64,000 bases of DNA from Muricea muricata (Eukaryota > Cnidaria > Anthozoa > Malacalcyonacea > Plexauridae): contig OY979716.1 in assembly GCA_963855995.1 (NCBI GenBank), positions 92,387,369 to 92,451,368 on the forward strand, read 5' to 3'. The notes below the pieces were generated by a model. It was not told where the DNA came from and did not search any database. It was given only the letters and a program-made list of their open reading frames with translations. Below are positions 61,923-64,000 of the stretch, piece after piece. Numbering within the stretch: the first letter of the stretch is position 1; each line of letters begins with the position of its first letter. Made by a program: the position numbers and the translations under genes.

Positions 61923-62464
61923 GGCTGGAAAACGTGTAGGCCTCTGTGCAACTTGATTAATACGAGGATTTTGAGCGTACCCTGCATAATTATATTGTCT
62001 TTGTTTTGATATGGTAGTTGCCGATCAGGAAATGTATTGTGTTGATTGTTATAATAAGGTAACTGTCGCTGAGGGTACCCAGTTTGTGCCATGTTAAATC
62101 TGCTCGGTGCAAAAGACTGTCGCGCTTGGTTCGCAAAACGACTAGCAATGTGACCTACTCTGTTGCAATTATTACAAATTGGACGCCCATCCGTTGTGCA
62201 ACGATTTCGCACATTGTAAGAATTAGGAGGTGGTGTAGGGCCTACTTGTGAATAATTTTGCGGCCCTGATGGTGTTTGATTTTGCCATCTTATGAATTCT
62301 TGGCGTGTAACATATTGAGAATCTAAAGAAGCGCTCACAGTAGGAGTAGCAGTAGGAGTAGGGTTACGCACAGATTGCAAAGCACTTAAATCAAGTGCTG
62401 TAAGGGCTCGCGAAGCGTGATGTGCTAAAATAGAAGTTGGTGAAGGTGAAAGCGAATTTTTCAA
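61880..62464 (-). pseudogene. Gag nucleocapsid with damaged zinc knuckle
   Basis: CNNCNRVGHIASRF keeps the CxxC-x4-H part of a CCHC knuckle, but the last position is Phe in place of Cys. The rest is Gln/Asn/Pro-rich (QNYSQVGPTPPPNSYNVRNR). A different frame continues from the capsid ORF. Confidence 0.6.
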
Positions 62465-63242
62465 ACGCGCAGCATCTACAGCAACGGCATGATTGCAAAA
62501 TTATATGTTCTTTTAAATCCTGTCGTAACCCCTGTACAAAACGCTGCATAGTTTCAGCATCCGTGAGGTGTAATCGCGCAGCTCTAGCATCGACATCATC
62601 CAAATAATTCTCGAATGATTCTAGCGGTCCCTGCGTGCGATTGTTTAACTCTTGGCGTCTTAGGAATTGTTGGTGCGGTGAAACATATACCTGGCGCAGT
62701 GCCTGTTCCAAAGCTTCTAAATTTCCGCGCACTTCTGGTGTTTGACGCTGACAAACGCGCAATGCACTGCCCCCCCCCCCCCCCCAGAACATCATAAACC
62801 CATTTAGCTGTTGTTCAGGGGTCCACCTATTGAAAATGGCATACCGTTGAAATTTCTGTAGCCATTCGTCAAAATAATCAGTGGGAGAACCACGAAATAC
62901 TGGGGGCTGGAGGCCGCTTGCTCTTGGTGCCCCCTCAATGTGTTGTTCGTGAGCGTGCAGCTGGTCCGTCATTTCTTGTAATAACTCGATGAGATCCGGT
63001 GGAAGGGCATGGGCACTCCTATTTTCCATAGCTGGGGGCCCCGGGAAAGCAGGAAATTCTGTTTCCAAGTACGAATTTGAAAGACTTAAAGAACTATTTG
63101 ATGAGGAAGACTCGTTTATTTCCCTTGTGGCGCCTGCACAACTGCACCACGTTGTAGCCGGAATAGAGAAACCTACATTACGAGAGCGTGTTCGACTAGT
63201 TATAGGACCTTCGCTTTCAGAACTAGATTCTGTTACGTTCAT
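62391..63242 (-). CDS. Gag capsid-like protein of LTR retrotransposon
   Basis: 283 aa. The segment PPVFRGSPTDYFDEWLQKFQ through ELNNRTQGPLESFENYLDDV and RFVQGLRQDLKEHI is the Retrotrans_gag capsid fold typical of Ty3/gypsy elements. A G-run in the middle (five Gly codons, 62770-62784) is an unstable homopolymer that may shift the frame. The ORF runs out of the capsid frame after QDLKEHI. Followed by nucleocapsid, protease and RT remnants on the same strand. Confidence 0.65.
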   Translation of the reverse strand: MNVTESSSESEGPITSRTRSRNVGFSIPATTWCSCAGATREINESSSSNSSLSLSNSYLETEFPAFPGPPAMENRSAHALPPDLIELLQEMTDQLHAHEQHIEGAPRASGLQPPVFRGSPTDYFDEWLQKFQRYAIFNRWTPEQQLNGFMMFWGGGGGSALRVCQRQTPEVRGNLEALEQALRQVYVSPHQQFLRRQELNNRTQGPLESFENYLDDVDARAARLHLTDAETMQRFVQGLRQDLKEHIILQSCRCCRCCAFEKFAFTFTNFYFSTSRFASPYST

Positions 63243-63367
63243 TAAATCACGATCGACACTACATGCAATTTCCTAACATATAACACATTACAACCTACTA
63301 CCTTTATATATAAATAGTAAAGTCACAAGCTAACAGTTCTAAAAGTGAGTCTATTACCGACTTACAG

Positions 63368-63655
63368 TTACCAACACCTGTTTGTGTCGATGTGGGGAAT
63401 CAAAAGTTCTTCTTCGGGGTCAGTTTCATAACCAGCCGGGATGCAACGGTATCTCGGCGGCACGTATTTTGGTTTGCCTCCGGATCGATACTTTGAAAAG
63501 TCAAGTTTCGGAGTTTGGTTTTGGGCGCCTGTTACTGCCGGGTCAGTTTGTGTTGTCGCGTTTCGTTTTTGTACTTGATTCGGTTCACTCGTTTGTGGTT
63601 CTTGTATAAAGACGGGAACGTATGCCAGATGAAATTTGTGCCTGTAACTGGACAT
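63368..63655 (-). CDS. Unassigned ORF upstream of gag
   Basis: 95 aa, Gln/Thr/Pro-rich with PKYVPPRYRCIPAGYETDPE. It may be a leader exon or part of the retroelement. No domain is recognised. No LTR was found around it. Confidence 0.35.
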   Translation of the reverse strand: MSSYRHKFHLAYVPVFIQEPQTSEPNQVQKRNATTQTDPAVTGAQNQTPKLDFSKYRSGGKPKYVPPRYRCIPAGYETDPEEELLIPHIDTNRCW

Positions 63656-63726
63656 TAGGCCGTTCCTCCAGAACTTTTTATGTTTCCTTTATTTCTTTCT
63701 ACGCGAGGTAGTGGATCGTTACAGTA

Positions 63727-64000
63727 TAATAATAATAATAATAATAATAATAATTTATTCATTTAAATAGAGCGCATATAGTTTATGTTAAATACTCAAA
63801 GCGCTGTACATGTAAAAACCTATACTGAACGGTAAGTAGTATTATAACACTAATATAGTAGGTAACGTTAAAATATACACTAATGAATATATCTATGATA
63901 AGAATAGTAAAATACCAAATGTTCTTAAACTGTCTATTCAAGGTTAAAAGCCTGTCTAAAAAGGAACGTTTTCAAACGTTTTTTGAAGACTGAGATGCTA
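63727..64000. repeat. (AAT)n and attached interspersed repeat, cut by window end
   Basis: Eight to nine AAT units are followed by TTTATTCATTTAAATAGAGC and a CTCAAAGCGCTGTACATG block, then AAAAGCCTGTCTAAAAAGGA. The same motif chain is, as far as I recall, common in marine invertebrate repeats. It continues past the window. Confidence 0.55.

Noticed and set aside
62768-62785. Run of G/C as an assembly gap or error
   Set aside because: Long homopolymers also occur at 2211, 12466, 22998, 26519 and 47877, so this may be real; it is only noted as a possible frameshift point in gag.

Overview
This is animal nuclear DNA, AT-rich, with spliceosomal introns, tRNA genes and a very heavy load of mobile elements. 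The mix suggests a marine invertebrate, most likely a cnidarian: DIRS-type and CR1/L2-type retrotransposons, Polinton/Maverick-like debris, and a KALWFAQCFGLELDSLEF-type repeated gene that I recall from coral and anemone genomes. That placement comes from memory and was not checked. One ordinary host gene is clear: an orthologue of G-patch domain protein GPATCH4, on the + strand in at least eight exons between about 27.3 and 39.9 kb. A full-length, fully open CR1/L2-type LINE sits antisense in its third intron (30.0-34.9 kb).

Layout. 0-10 kb and 41.6-56.3 kb are graveyards of one set of small virus-like genes: an A32/FtsK-type packaging ATPase, a protein-primed DNA polymerase B (fragments), an integrase chromodomain, an SF3 helicase fragment, a possible Bcl-2-like protein, bZIP-like proteins (five copies), two-part GRF-type zinc finger proteins (three copies), small CxxC zinc proteins with a DPxLDxxLxxxxFW tail (at least five copies), a small C2H2-like protein and an acidic protein. 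Between them, 10-23 kb is gene-poor, with old foldback repeats and a decayed tandem tRNA cluster (Trp, Ser, Gln) at 17-23 kb. One tRNA-Ser there is split by an hAT-type element with an exact 8-bp target duplication. At 23.2-27.0 kb lies a DNA transposon with 107-bp terminal repeats; it holds a 31-bp minisatellite and two roughly 500-bp inverted arms around a PIF1-like P-loop fragment. At 42.2-46.6 kb a DIRS/Ngaro-like element (SAP-domain Gag, RT-RNase H, tyrosine recombinase) lies inside a TIR element that had itself entered the 3' end of a bZIP gene. 56.7-63.7 kb holds an env-like glycoprotein ORF, a broken multi-copy coiled-coil gene and a broken Ty3/gypsy-type gag-pro-pol.

The most unusual signal is regulatory. 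The bZIP-like genes look like replication-dependent histone genes. They have a TATA box about 40 nt before the ATG and CCAAT boxes; some copies also have ATGCAAAT octamers and E2F-like sites. Two of them have, 16-26 nt after the stop codon, a 16-nt stem-loop that fits the histone mRNA 3' stem-loop, then ACCA, then a conserved purine-rich block where the histone downstream element would lie. A third stem-loop plus block lies near the SF3 helicase fragment. Tandem CCAAT/CRE-like modules (TGACGTACGC) and GGGAC/GTCCC inverted repeats accompany these genes. Inference: these are early or regulatory genes of an integrated Polinton/adintovirus-like element that took up S-phase-coupled histone-style expression. 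Most copies are broken or rearranged; the element's true gene order and its taxonomic identity cannot be settled from this window alone.
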